64,000 bases of DNA from NCBI GenBank assembly GCA_903858085.1, contig CAIOHJ010000103.1:26456-90455 (forward strand), given 5' to 3'. This stretch comes from an uncultured Chloroflexota bacterium. GTDB lineage: Bacteria > Chloroflexota > Anaerolineae > Caldilineales > Caldilineaceae. Below, piece by piece: positions 50,552 through 59,789 of the stretch. How positions within the stretch are numbered: position 1 is the first letter of the stretch; every line of letters begins with the position of its first letter. Both the position numbers and the translations under genes were made by a program. The notes below the pieces were generated by a model. The model was not told where the DNA came from, made no database searches, and worked only from the letters and a program-made list of their open reading frames with translations.

Positions 50552-51229
50552 GTGTCCAGCCCTGCCAACATTGTCCGTCGCGTGCCCCCCTCGCACCCCG
50601 CTCCCCCGCTCTTGACCCACACTGCGGTCGTTGTGGTGGCCCTTTATATCGGTGCCCAGATGCTGTCCGACCTGACCAGCCTCAAAATCGGCCTGATTGC
50701 CGGGCTGGCGGTCGATATGGGGACGTTCATCTACCCGATCACCTTCACCCTGCGCGATGTGGCGCACAAGACGATCGGCAAACGGCACACCCAGCTGCTG
50801 ATCTGGCTGGCTGCAGCGGTCAATCTTTTTGCTGTGGCCTACTTCTGGTGGGTCGGCGGCGTGGCTGGCGACCCTGTGTGGGGGCTCCAGGCGGAATGGG
50901 AGGCCATCTTCAGCGTGAACTTGCTCGGCCGCATTGTGCTGGCCTCGATCGTCGCCGAAGTTGTCAGCGAGCTGGTCGACACCGAAGTCTACCACTGGTT
51001 CGTCACGCGCATCACCCGCCGCAGACAGTGGGCGCGTGTGCTGGCCAGCAACAGCGTCAGCGTGCCGATCGACAACCTGATCTTTGCCGTCGGCGCCTTC
51101 GGCTGGCTGTTGCCCTGGGCGGTGGTCTGGCAGATCTTTTTGGTCAACCTGGCCGTCAAATTCGGGGTGACCCTGGCCAGCATGCCGCTGATCTATCTGG
51201 CGCGCGACCAAGAATGGCGGGAAGAGTAG
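50552..51229 (+). CDS. yhhQ: queuosine precursor transporter (YhhQ/VUT family)
   Basis: The 225-residue protein has six membrane helices and the VUT pattern: ALYIGAQMLSDLTSLKIGLIAGLAVDMGTFIYPITFTLRDVAHKTIGK (in parts, about residues 30-75), then EVYHWFVTR. The family imports preQ0 or preQ1. The preQ1-I riboswitch directly before it fixes both the GTG start and the function. The earlier in-frame TTG 50498 lies upstream of the aptamer and is not used. Confidence 0.93.
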   Translation: MSSPANIVRRVPPSHPAPPLLTHTAVVVVALYIGAQMLSDLTSLKIGLIAGLAVDMGTFIYPITFTLRDVAHKTIGKRHTQLLIWLAAAVNLFAVAYFWWVGGVAGDPVWGLQAEWEAIFSVNLLGRIVLASIVAEVVSELVDTEVYHWFVTRITRRRQWARVLASNSVSVPIDNLIFAVGAFGWLLPWAVVWQIFLVNLAVKFGVTLASMPLIYLARDQEWREE

Positions 51230-51255
51230 GTTTTTCCGATTGGCTGTGTCTGGAG

Positions 51256-51261
51256 TAGAAT
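51256..51261 (+). promoter_or_regulatory. -10 element of the permease gene (leaderless)
   Basis: TAGAAT ends 7 nt before the ATG at 51269, and TTTCCG lies 17 bp upstream as a possible -35. Transcription would begin at the start codon itself; no Shine-Dalgarno is present. Confidence 0.6.
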
Positions 51262-51268
51262 AGCTGGT

Positions 51269-52405
51269 ATGTGGGTCGAAGAATCGCAGGCGTCGCCGGG
51301 AAATGCCCCGGCCTCCCCAGAAGAGCCGTCAGAGCGGTCTGCGACGAAGGGGTTGGCGCGCCGCCGGTGGCTGCGTGTGGGGCTGACGCTTCTGCTGGCT
51401 GCTACAGCCCTGTCGGCTCTCTTTTCCAATCTCTGGGCCAGCGGTGCCGGTCTGCTCTACCTGTATCAACAGGCGCAGACCTTTGTGACGATTTTTTTGG
51501 GAATCTTCGTCGAAGCGGTGCCTTTTCTGCTCGCAGGGTCGCTTGTCTCGGGGTTGATCGCCGTGTTTGTCGACCAATCTGCGATTGACCGCTATCTGCC
51601 CAAGAGGGCGCTGCCAGGGGCCCTGGTCGGGGCGGCGCTGGGGGTTGTTTTTCCGGTCTGCGAGTGTGGTGTTGTCCCGGTGGTGCGTCGCCTGTACGAA
51701 AAAGGGCTGCCACTTTCGATCGGTGTGGCTTTTTTGCTGGCCGCCCCGGTGGTCAACCCGATCGTGATCCTGAGCACCTACAGCGCGTTTGGCTGGGGGC
51801 CCCTCTTTGTCGGCCGCATTGTGTTCAGTTTTCTGATCGCTGTGGTGGTTGCCCTGCTCTTCAGCCGGGCCCGCCCCGACGAACTCTTGCGGCCTGCCGT
51901 CTGCCAGGCCCACCACGACGCCTGCTGCAACGCCCACAGCCATTCCCCGCCAGCCCATTCAGCCACAGCTCCTCTGTCCGGCGCAGCAGGACTGGAACAG
52001 CGGTTGACCCGCTCTCTCAACCTGGCTGGCGACGATTTTTTGGAAATGGCCCGTTTTCTGGTGGTCGGGTCGTTGTTGGCGGCAGCGATGCAGACCGTGG
52101 TGCCGCAGAGCGCGCTGTTGTCGGTCGGGCAGGGGCCGGTAGTTTCGGTCTTGGTGATGCAGGCGCTGGCGTTCATCCTGTCGGTCTGCTCGACGGTCGA
52201 CGCATTTCTGGCCCTGGCCTTTGCTGGCACCTTTACCACAGGGTCGGTGCTGGCGTTTTTGGTCTTTGGTCCGATGGTCGACATCAAAAGCTCGTTGATG
52301 TTTTTAAGCATCTTCCCGCGCCGCGCCGTCGCCTATCTGATTCTGCTGCCGCTGATGCTGGCGCTGCTGATGGGCATCGGGTGGAATTTGAATCTGGGGT
52401 GGTGA
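51269..52405 (+). CDS. permease of the UPF0718/DUF318 (ArsP-like) family with His/Cys-rich loop
   Basis: The 378-residue protein has about eight to nine membrane helices. The core motif GVVFPVCECGVVPVVRRL (about residues 127-144) is the family's cysteine signature; a second half repeats the AGxLxxAA and STVDAFLALAFAGTF patterns. Between the halves a cytosolic loop (about 212-232: CQAHHDACCNAHSHSPPAH) holds five histidines and three cysteines, apt for a soft metal ion. ArsP members export organoarsenicals; others have unknown substrates. It is paired with a TIGR03943 gene 7 bp later. Confidence 0.85.
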   Translation: MWVEESQASPGNAPASPEEPSERSATKGLARRRWLRVGLTLLLAATALSALFSNLWASGAGLLYLYQQAQTFVTIFLGIFVEAVPFLLAGSLVSGLIAVFVDQSAIDRYLPKRALPGALVGAALGVVFPVCECGVVPVVRRLYEKGLPLSIGVAFLLAAPVVNPIVILSTYSAFGWGPLFVGRIVFSFLIAVVVALLFSRARPDELLRPAVCQAHHDACCNAHSHSPPAHSATAPLSGAAGLEQRLTRSLNLAGDDFLEMARFLVVGSLLAAAMQTVVPQSALLSVGQGPVVSVLVMQALAFILSVCSTVDAFLALAFAGTFTTGSVLAFLVFGPMVDIKSSLMFLSIFPRRAVAYLILLPLMLALLMGIGWNLNLGW

Positions 52406-52411
52406 CGAAAG

Positions 52412-53152
52412 ATGGCACTGTTTACCCGTCCACGGTTTCAACAGGCGGTCAAGGCGCTGACGCTGCTCGGGCTGGCCCTCTTTCTCTACACCCGGCTGGC
52501 CGACGGCACGCTGTTTTTTTATATCAATCAACGTTTTCTGGCCTACACCGTCTTTGCCGTTGTTGCGGCGGTGCTGATCGCTGTCAGCTACCGACCGGGC
52601 GTGGCTCAGCCAGCTGCCCAGAGCCATGCGAACCTGACGCTGGGAGGGCTGTTGTGGGTGCTGTTGCCGATCGGGCTCGGCCTGCTCTTTCCCCCCCAGC
52701 CGCTCGGTGCGGCGGCCCTGGGAAACCGGGAGCTGACCCTCATCCCCTCGCAGCGCTCTGTTCTGCCCGCTGCAGTGCGGGCGGCGGCCCAGAAGAGTGC
52801 TGCCGAGCGCACGGTGCTTGACTGGCTGCACGCGTTCACCGCCTCTTCTGACCCGGCACAGGAATTTGCTGGCCAGCCGGTCGACGTCGTCGGGTTTGTC
52901 TATCACGACCCTCGCCTGCCAGAGGGAAAGCTGCTCGTCAATCGGTTCACAGTCAGCTGCTGTGTGGCCGATGCCAGCCCGGTGTCGCTGGTCGTGCAGT
53001 GGCCCGACGCGGCGACCCTGGCCAATGACAGCTGGGTGCAAGTGCAAGGCGTGCTGCAGCCTGGTGAGTTCAATGGCAGGCCGCTGCCGGTCGTCGTGGC
53101 TCGACGCGTGGCCCAGGTCGAACAGCCGGCCCAGCCCTATCTCTATCCATGA
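52412..53152 (+). CDS. TIGR03943-family (YcgQ-like) permease partner
   Basis: The 246-residue protein has two membrane hairpins (about residues 10-60, 70-92) and a C-terminal outside domain with PVDVVGFVYHDPRLPEGKLLVNRFTVSCCVADASPV (in parts). That domain has the family's adjacent cysteines (SCC). YcgQ/YcgR-type pairs of this protein with UPF0718 permeases are common, and a metal or metalloid role is assumed. The stop overlaps the next gene by 4 bp. Confidence 0.85.
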   Translation: MALFTRPRFQQAVKALTLLGLALFLYTRLADGTLFFYINQRFLAYTVFAVVAAVLIAVSYRPGVAQPAAQSHANLTLGGLLWVLLPIGLGLLFPPQPLGAAALGNRELTLIPSQRSVLPAAVRAAAQKSAAERTVLDWLHAFTASSDPAQEFAGQPVDVVGFVYHDPRLPEGKLLVNRFTVSCCVADASPVSLVVQWPDAATLANDSWVQVQGVLQPGEFNGRPLPVVVARRVAQVEQPAQPYLYP

Positions 53153-54555
53153 GGCTGTCGTTGACGCTGCGATTCTGGCGCCGTCTGAGTTCGTTCGACC
53201 GTACAGTCCTTGCTGCACTGGCAGCCGTGCTGGCTGCGATCGGTGTGCTGCTCTGGCGGGGCGATCAGGTAGGGCTGCGTGTGGTCGCTGCGACCCCGGC
53301 TGGCACAGAGGTGTCGACCCTCACCACGCTGCAGATTGTCTTTGACCAGCCGATCGAAAGCACCCCAGAGGAGATACGTCTGACCTTGACGCCACCGGTC
53401 GCCGGCCAGCTGCGGGTTGTCGGCGACCGTATCACCTTTGCGTCTGCCGGGTTGCAGCCAGCAACCCGCTATACGGTGCAGTTGGATGCTGGCGTGCGCG
53501 GGGCCTATGGGCGGGCGCTGGGCAGCCCACTCCGCTGGCAGTTTACAACAGGCCCGGTGCAGGTCCTCTTCACCCGCACGGAGGGCGACCGTGAACAGCT
53601 CTTTGTGGCCTCATTGCCTCCTGCGGCAGCCACAGCGCCCTCCCCGGCCCGCCCCCTGACGGACGCGGCGGGGGGCGTCTGGGACTTTGCCCTCTCGCCC
53701 GCCGATGGGCGGATTGCCTTTGCAGCGTTGACGGAAGAAGGAGCCAGCGACCTCTGGCTGCTGGAGCCGGGCAAAGAAGCAAAGCGGCTGCTGGACTGCG
53801 GCGGCAACTTCTGCAGCAGCCCATCCTGGTCGCACGACGGCGAGCTCTTGCTGTTTTCCCAGCGCAACAGCCGCGACGCCGGCGCAGCAGCGGTCAACCC
53901 GCCCCGGCTGTCGATCCTGCATGTGGCCAGCGGAGAACAGGCGCCCGTCTTCAGCGACAGCCAAAAACTGGGCTTTGAGGCACGCTGGTCGTCGGACAAC
54001 CAGTGGATCACCTATCTGTCGCCCGATTTTGTGGGCATCGGCGTCTACAACCTGGAAACCGGGGCAGAACAGTTTTATCCGACCCAGGCGGGGGAGCCTG
54101 CCCCCTGGCAGCCAGGCCAACTCCGATTTTTGATGAACGAGCAGCAGGCCATAGGCGAGCGCAGTGCGATTCACCTCTTTCTGGTCGACCCGGTGGCTGG
54201 CACCCGCACCAACCTCAGCGGCGAAGATGCCTTGGTGGAAGACGGGGCAGCCGTCTGGTCGCCAGATGGTCAGTGGATCGCCTTTCGCCGCAACATCACA
54301 GCCGGAGCCGGAGCCACTTTGAGCAAACAGCTCTGGGTGATGCGCAGCGACGGCAGCGCAGCCCGGAGACTGACCTCCGACCCGGAGGTCGACCATGGCC
54401 CGCCTGCCTGGTCGTCGGACGGGCGTTCGTTGGTCTATCATCGCTTCCCGCTCAAAGGGCCTGGGATCGTCATTTCGGTCTGGCAGATCGATCTCTTCAG
54501 CGGGGTGCAGCGTCTGATCGCAACGCCTGGCCAGCGGCCTCAGTGGCTGCAGTAG
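53149..54555 (+). CDS. membrane-anchored Ig-like and TolB-type propeller protein
   Basis: The 468-residue protein has one N-terminal membrane helix (about residues 20-38) and a Big_5-like beta-domain (about 45-140: TPAGTEVSTLTTLQIVFDQPI, in parts; then LQPATRYTVQL). A WD40/TolB propeller follows from about 150 to the end, with WSHDGELLLFSQRN, WSPDGQWIAFRRN and WSSDGRSLVYHR blades. It faces outside and may sense or bind a surface ligand. Its ATG overlaps the preceding stop (ATGA), so it is translated with the permease pair. Confidence 0.82.
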   Translation: MRLSLTLRFWRRLSSFDRTVLAALAAVLAAIGVLLWRGDQVGLRVVAATPAGTEVSTLTTLQIVFDQPIESTPEEIRLTLTPPVAGQLRVVGDRITFASAGLQPATRYTVQLDAGVRGAYGRALGSPLRWQFTTGPVQVLFTRTEGDREQLFVASLPPAAATAPSPARPLTDAAGGVWDFALSPADGRIAFAALTEEGASDLWLLEPGKEAKRLLDCGGNFCSSPSWSHDGELLLFSQRNSRDAGAAAVNPPRLSILHVASGEQAPVFSDSQKLGFEARWSSDNQWITYLSPDFVGIGVYNLETGAEQFYPTQAGEPAPWQPGQLRFLMNEQQAIGERSAIHLFLVDPVAGTRTNLSGEDALVEDGAAVWSPDGQWIAFRRNITAGAGATLSKQLWVMRSDGSAARRLTSDPEVDHGPPAWSSDGRSLVYHRFPLKGPGIVISVWQIDLFSGVQRLIATPGQRPQWLQ

Positions 54556-54613
54556 CAAACAGGCTGATCGGTTTCCTGTAGCGGTCCCTTGCGGACCAGA
54601 AAGAGTCCTCAGA

Positions 54614-55786
54614 ATGAATGTTCACGGCCAACATTACCGCACGATCTGGTTGAAGGCCGGTGACCCGGCTGTTGTCCAGATCATCGACCAGCGAGCGCTT
54701 CCTTTTCATTTTGTAGTCGTCGACCTGAAGACAGTCGACGAGGTGGCCGTTGCCATCAAAGAGATGCTCGTGCGCGGGGCCGGGCTGATCGGCGCCACTG
54801 CTGGCTACGGGATGTACCTGGCAGCGCTGCATGCCTCGCGCAACTCGCTCTCTGCCTTCGCAGCCGAAGTCGCTGTCGCTGCTGCCCAGCTCAAGGCGAC
54901 CCGACCGACTGCGGTGAACCTGGCCTGGGCGGTGGATCGCCAGCTGGCAGCGTTGGCCGCTGCGGGCAACGACCTGGAGGCGCGCACCGCTGCTGCGCTG
55001 GCGACTGCGCACGCCATTGCCGACGAAGATGCCAGCTTTTGCCGACAGATCGGCGAACATGGGCTCCGGTTGATCGAGGAAATTGCCGCCCGCAAAGGCG
55101 GTGCCCCGGTCAACGTGCTGACCCACTGCAACGCTGGCTGGCTGGCGTTTGTCGACTACGGGAGCGCGACTGCGCCGATCTATGCCGCCCACGATCGGGG
55201 GATTCCAGTCCATGTCTGGGTCGACGAGACGCGCCCGCGCAACCAAGGGGCGCGTCTGACCGCCTGGGAGCTGGGGCAACATGGTGTGCCCCACACGGTG
55301 ATCGTCGACAACGCCGGCGGCCATCTGATGCAGCACGGCCGGGTCGACCTGATCATTGTCGGGTCGGACCGCACCACCTACACCGGGGATGTCGCCAACA
55401 AAATCGGCACCTATCTCAAAGCCCTGGCTGCACGCGACAACCAGGTTCCTTTTTATGTGGCGCTGCCGTCCAGCACGATCGACTGGGAGCTACACGATGG
55501 GCTGGCAGAGATCCCGATCGAAGAACGCGAAGCCTCCGAAGTGCGGAGGATGGATGGCCTGCACAGCGAAGGTATCCGTGAGATTCTGATCATGCCCGAA
55601 AACAGCCGCGCGGCCAACTACGCCTTCGATGTCACCCCCTCTCGCCTGGTGACCGGGCTGATTACCGAGCGTGGCATCTGCGCGGCGTCGGCAGAAGGGG
55701 TCTTCAGCCTCTACCCAGAAAAACGTCGTGGAGCCGCTAGGGACGGTTCAGCAGGGCAGCAGCTACCACCACCTGGCCATAGCTGA
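54614..55786 (+). CDS. mtnA: S-methyl-5-thioribose-1-phosphate isomerase
   Basis: MtnA turns methylthioribose-1-phosphate into methylthioribulose-1-phosphate in the methionine salvage pathway. The 390-residue protein shows VRGAGLIGATAGYGMYLAAL near residue 58, the catalytic cysteine in NVLTHCNAGWLAFVDYGSA, DETRPRNQGARLTAWEL, and the aspartate in IIVGSDRTTYTGDVANKIGTY. The last 20 residues are a poorly conserved tail overlapping hypF on the other strand by 50 bp. No other mtn genes are adjacent. A small GGTCC/GGACC hairpin lies just before the start. Confidence 0.92.
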   Translation: MNVHGQHYRTIWLKAGDPAVVQIIDQRALPFHFVVVDLKTVDEVAVAIKEMLVRGAGLIGATAGYGMYLAALHASRNSLSAFAAEVAVAAAQLKATRPTAVNLAWAVDRQLAALAAAGNDLEARTAAALATAHAIADEDASFCRQIGEHGLRLIEEIAARKGGAPVNVLTHCNAGWLAFVDYGSATAPIYAAHDRGIPVHVWVDETRPRNQGARLTAWELGQHGVPHTVIVDNAGGHLMQHGRVDLIIVGSDRTTYTGDVANKIGTYLKALAARDNQVPFYVALPSSTIDWELHDGLAEIPIEEREASEVRRMDGLHSEGIREILIMPENSRAANYAFDVTPSRLVTGLITERGICAASAEGVFSLYPEKRRGAARDGSAGQQLPPPGHS

Positions 55787-58097
55787 CGCTCCCGTCGTTG
55801 GGGGGGGTGGTGCGGTGCAGCAGCACCTGGAAGCCCTTGGCCCGCAGCCGGCTGGCCAGCTGGGTAGTCAGCCGGCGGTTTTGGAAGCAGCCTCCGCTGA
55901 GCGCGACCTGTGCACACCCCGCTGCCTGGGCGACTGCCACCCCCATCTCCACCACTGTGTTGTGGAACCGGGCGGCAATCCGTGGCTGTTCTGCGCCGCG
56001 ACGCAGGTCCGCGCAGATCGACGCGACCAGTGGAGCCCAGTCCAGTTGAGCAGGCCCTCCGGCGTCGAGCAGGGCAAGGTCGTAACAGCCGGTTTCTGTG
56101 GGGTCCGCACAGTGCTCAAGGGCCATCGCCGCCTCCCCCTCGAAGGTGGCGCGCTGCACCAACCCAAGCAGGGCGGCCACCCCGTCGAAAAGCCTGCCCA
56201 TGCTCGTTGTCTGCGGGGTGTTGACCTGTCTGGCCAGCAGGGTGCCCAACAGGCGGCGTTCTGGAGGGGCAAATTCTCGCACCGGCGCCAGCCAATCCCA
56301 GCTCCATCCTGCTTCACCGTACAGCGCCCAGAGCAACGCCAGCGCCACCCGCCGTGGCTCGCGCACGGCAGCCTCTCCTCCTGGCAATCCAAAAGGGCGC
56401 AGATGGGCAAAGCGCGTAAAACTGGCTGCATCGCCGAGCAGGCACTCTCCTCCCCAGATTGTCCCGTCCGGCCCGTACCCAGTCCCATCCCAAATCAGCC
56501 CCAGGGCGGGTGTGACCACGCCGTTGTCAGCCAGACAGGCCGCCAGGTGTGCATGGTGGTGTTGCACTGCAATGCGCGGGGCCGCCAGCGGGGCAGCACG
56601 TGCCCACTGGGTCGACAGATAGTCGGGATGGAGGTCATGGGCCACGGCAGCAGGTTCCGCCGCATAGAGCCGCAAAAAATCTTCGATCACCCGCACGAAC
56701 GCGTTGAAGGCGGCCGCAGTCTCCAAATCGCCGATGTGCTGGCTGAGCATGATCTGGTCGCCGATCCCCAACGCCACTGTATTTTTGAGCTGCGCACCGG
56801 TGGCGAGGATGGTGGGCTGGGCAGCGGGTGCGGGCAGCGGGAAGGGGGCATAGCCGCGCGCGCGCCGCAGGAATTGGGGCCCCCCCTCGAACAGACGGAG
56901 CACGCTGTCGTCGGCATGGCGGGCGATCGGGCGGTTGTGGAGCAAAAAACAGTCGGCGACAGCGCCCAGTCGTTCGAGTGCCTCCCACTCGTCGGTGCAG
57001 ATCGGTTCGTCGGCCAGGTTGCCGCTGGTGGCGACCAGGGGGCAGCCTACCTGTTCCAACAGCAAATGGTGCAGCGGGGTCGACGGCAGCATCAGCCCCA
57101 GCTCAGGGGTGCCGGGGGCCACCTCCAGGGCCAGGAGGGCCTCCGGCCGGCGGGGCAGCAGCACGATCGGTGCCGCGTTGGAAGCCAGCAGAGTGGCGGC
57201 TGCAGGTTCGACAACACAGAGCGCCTCTGCCTGGGCCAGGTCACGCACCATCACGGCCAAAGGTTTGAACGGACGCTCTTTGCGCGCCCGCAGCCGCGCC
57301 ACCGTGGCCGCGTTGCGCGCATCTGCCATCAGCTGAAAACCGCCCAGTCCCTTGACGGCAACCACAGCGCCTGCTCGCAGGGCGGCCACCGCAGCGTCGA
57401 AGGCCTGCTCTGCCTGTCCCTTCAGCTGCCAGGAGCCCACCTGGGCTGGCCAGGACGCTGAAGGGACAGGCTGCTGGACAGCGTCAGGCGGGCTGTAGAA
57501 GGCGAGCTGTGGGCCACAGGCAGGGCAGGCGTTGGGCTGGGCGTGAAAACGACGGTCGAGCGGGTTGTTGTACTCTCTGAGACAGGCTGGGCAGAGAGCA
57601 AAGCCCTGCATGGTGGTGTTGGGGCGGTCGTAGGGCAAGGCCTCCAGAATGGTAAAACGGGGTCCACAGTGGGTACAGTTGGTGAATGGGTACTGGAAGC
57701 GACGGTTGTTGGGGTCAAAAAGTTCAGCCTGGCAGGCAGGACAGGGGGCCAGATCGGGCAGGATCGACACAGAGGGCGCGCCGCTGCGCTCGGAGAGCCG
57801 GATCTCGAACTGGGTTGCCCCAGTTGCGGCAAGCCAGGTATGGCTCCAGTGCAGAATCCGTGCATTGGGCGGCGTCTCGTTCGGCAGCCGTTGCAGGAAG
57901 GTCGCCAAGAGGGGGGCAGGCCCTTCTACCTCGATCAACACCCCGTGGGTATCGTTGAGCACCCAGCCGGCCAGCGCCAGTTCGGTCGCCAGCCGATAGA
58001 CGAACGGGCGAAAGCCCACACCCTGGACTGCGCCAGCGATCTCGACGTGCAGGCGCAGTCGATCGGGAGGGTGCACAGGCAGCGGCGAGGAGCACAT
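55737..58097 (-). CDS. hypF: carbamoyltransferase HypF ([NiFe]-hydrogenase maturation)
   Basis: HypF makes the thiocarbamate on HypE that becomes the cyanide ligands of [NiFe] hydrogenase. The 786-residue protein shows an acylphosphatase domain (GAVQGVGFRPFVYRLA near 20), two zinc fingers (CPAC...CTHC and CPAC...CPAC, about 110-185), a YrdC-like domain (VKGLGGFQLMADA, RKERPFKPLAVMV) and a Kae1-like domain (VQHHHAHLAACLA, IWDGTGYGPDG, LSGGCFQNRRL). ATG 58097 has no clear Shine-Dalgarno. No hydrogenase or other hyp gene is in the window. It converges on mtnA. Confidence 0.95.
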   Translation of the reverse strand: MCSSPLPVHPPDRLRLHVEIAGAVQGVGFRPFVYRLATELALAGWVLNDTHGVLIEVEGPAPLLATFLQRLPNETPPNARILHWSHTWLAATGATQFEIRLSERSGAPSVSILPDLAPCPACQAELFDPNNRRFQYPFTNCTHCGPRFTILEALPYDRPNTTMQGFALCPACLREYNNPLDRRFHAQPNACPACGPQLAFYSPPDAVQQPVPSASWPAQVGSWQLKGQAEQAFDAAVAALRAGAVVAVKGLGGFQLMADARNAATVARLRARKERPFKPLAVMVRDLAQAEALCVVEPAAATLLASNAAPIVLLPRRPEALLALEVAPGTPELGLMLPSTPLHHLLLEQVGCPLVATSGNLADEPICTDEWEALERLGAVADCFLLHNRPIARHADDSVLRLFEGGPQFLRRARGYAPFPLPAPAAQPTILATGAQLKNTVALGIGDQIMLSQHIGDLETAAAFNAFVRVIEDFLRLYAAEPAAVAHDLHPDYLSTQWARAAPLAAPRIAVQHHHAHLAACLADNGVVTPALGLIWDGTGYGPDGTIWGGECLLGDAASFTRFAHLRPFGLPGGEAAVREPRRVALALLWALYGEAGWSWDWLAPVREFAPPERRLLGTLLARQVNTPQTTSMGRLFDGVAALLGLVQRATFEGEAAMALEHCADPTETGCYDLALLDAGGPAQLDWAPLVASICADLRRGAEQPRIAARFHNTVVEMGVAVAQAAGCAQVALSGGCFQNRRLTTQLASRLRAKGFQVLLHRTTPPNDGSVSYGQVVVAAALLNRP

Positions 58098-58155
58098 CAG
58101 AGGGCTGCAGGAGAGGCTGCGCCAGCCGGTGGCAGACTCCCGGCTGGCGTTTCTC

Positions 58156-59766
58156 TCAGTTCGGGTCGTATTTGCAGCGCTGCCCCTTGAGGCTGTTGAA
58201 ATAGATGCACAGCTCAATATAGGCAGGACGCCATTCGAGCCCATTGATCGGGCTCGGCTCCATCAAGGCCCACCAGTACTGCTCTTCGTCCTTCGGGTTG
58301 CCGTCGTTGGTCCAGTCGAGGTTGGGCATTGTCAAGGCGCTCATCAGCCCGATCCAGGGCCAGTTGGCTGCGGCGTATTGATAGGCGCGTTTGAGATAGT
58401 CGGCCTGCACAAACATATCGATGCCTGCATCGGCGCCATGCCACTTGTAGGCTGCGTTGACCGAGTCAAAGGTCCAGCCAAATTCCAGCAGCACGATCTT
58501 TTTGGCGCTGTCGCCGTATTTCTCCATAATCCGGCGGATGTCTTCGACATGGCGGAAGGCAAAAAAGCGATAGCCGCCGTACTTGGGGTTGCTGGCTGCC
58601 TCGGCCGGATCCAGCTCAGGAGGGGCTGCGTAGCCGGCGCCATGGACGCCGAGGGCGTCAAAATAGCCGTTGCTGCTGCCCATCGCCTGATACATCTGTT
58701 CGTAGAAAAGGTCGTCCGGCATTGCATTTTCGCTGTTGTCGCCGGTCGGGGCCATGCCTGCATTGATGACCAGCGCACTGGGGTTGGCAGCCTTGATGGC
58801 CCGGTAGGCCTTGCCCAGGAATTGCACGTACTCACCTGGATTGGGGCGTTTCCCCCCCCATTCCCGCGCCAGGTTGGGTTCATTCCAGATCTGGAAAGCC
58901 TGGATACAGCCGATTGCCCCAGGCTGGCAGCTGTAGCGGGCGGCCAAGGTGCCCGCATACTCGGCGAAAGCATCGCCGTTCTGGGGCGGGTCACCTGCCC
59001 AGAAGCCGCGCAGGTCAGGATCCAGGCTCAGACGCGCCAGAATTTTGAGGCCGCGTGCGTTGGCATGGGAGACCACCTGGTCGGCGATCGACCAGTCGTA
59101 GCTCCCGCGTCCAGCCCCTTCGATCGACTCCCACGAAAAAGACTGTTTGACCCAGTTGAATCCCCCATCTTTCATCAGGTCGAGGTCTCGATCGCGGATC
59201 TCCTCGCGCCACCAGACAAAGACCTGCGCGCCATAGTCAGGGCTGGACATGGTCGCAGGGGCAAAACCACCGGCCGGTGCAGCAGGCTGCGCGGCGGGCT
59301 GTGCGGCGGCGGGCTGTGCGGCGGCGGGCTGTGCGGCGGGCTGTACAACCCGTTCTTCGACTGCCATAAATTCGGCGGCGCCCCAGCCGATCGGAGCCCC
59401 GTTTTCACCCAGTTCCAGCCACTGGCCATCCTCGGATTGGCGGAGCAAGCTGAAGGTTTCGCCGGTATTGGCCAGCCGGACGATGGCATCTGTGGTGCTG
59501 GGCCCGCTGCGCACGTTGAGCTGGTCGACAGCGACGCGCGCCACTTTTTCGACCACAGGGGCCGGCTGGGCAGCAGGCGTAGGCTGGGGCGCTTCTGCCG
59601 GCGGATTGGCGGCCGCTGGGGCCGCTGTCGGGGTGGGAGCAATTGTCGGGGCGACGACAGGCAAAGGCGTCTTGGTCGGTGTCGGCGTTGGATCGCTGTC
59701 GCCGCCACAGGCAGCCAGAGAGCCGATGGCGGCCAACAGAAAGAAAAAAGAAACAAACCGTCGCAT
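58156..59766 (-). CDS. secreted SH3/clan-A glycosidase lipoprotein, paralogue 1
   Basis: The 536-residue protein has a lipoprotein signal (AAIGSLAACGG), a threonine/proline linker, an SH3 domain (about residues 75-135: LNVRSGPSTTDAIVR) and an AQPA-repeat linker. A TIM barrel follows (about 165-520) with the acid/base in IWNEPNLAREWGG near 295 and a probable nucleophile in IVLLEFGWTFDSV near 420. This is the GH39/GH5-type clan-A layout. The start is ATG 59766 after AGGTGA; a GTG 9 bp earlier is possible. It is last of three tandem paralogues. Confidence 0.82.
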   Translation of the reverse strand: MRRFVSFFFLLAAIGSLAACGGDSDPTPTPTKTPLPVVAPTIAPTPTAAPAAANPPAEAPQPTPAAQPAPVVEKVARVAVDQLNVRSGPSTTDAIVRLANTGETFSLLRQSEDGQWLELGENGAPIGWGAAEFMAVEERVVQPAAQPAAAQPAAAQPAAQPAAPAGGFAPATMSSPDYGAQVFVWWREEIRDRDLDLMKDGGFNWVKQSFSWESIEGAGRGSYDWSIADQVVSHANARGLKILARLSLDPDLRGFWAGDPPQNGDAFAEYAGTLAARYSCQPGAIGCIQAFQIWNEPNLAREWGGKRPNPGEYVQFLGKAYRAIKAANPSALVINAGMAPTGDNSENAMPDDLFYEQMYQAMGSSNGYFDALGVHGAGYAAPPELDPAEAASNPKYGGYRFFAFRHVEDIRRIMEKYGDSAKKIVLLEFGWTFDSVNAAYKWHGADAGIDMFVQADYLKRAYQYAAANWPWIGLMSALTMPNLDWTNDGNPKDEEQYWWALMEPSPINGLEWRPAYIELCIYFNSLKGQRCKYDPN

Positions 59767-59789
59767 CTGCGTCACCTGATCCGCCCTTT

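Noticed and set aside
54556..54613. SAM-type riboswitch before mtnA.
   Set aside because: The gap is only 58 bp and holds just one small hairpin.
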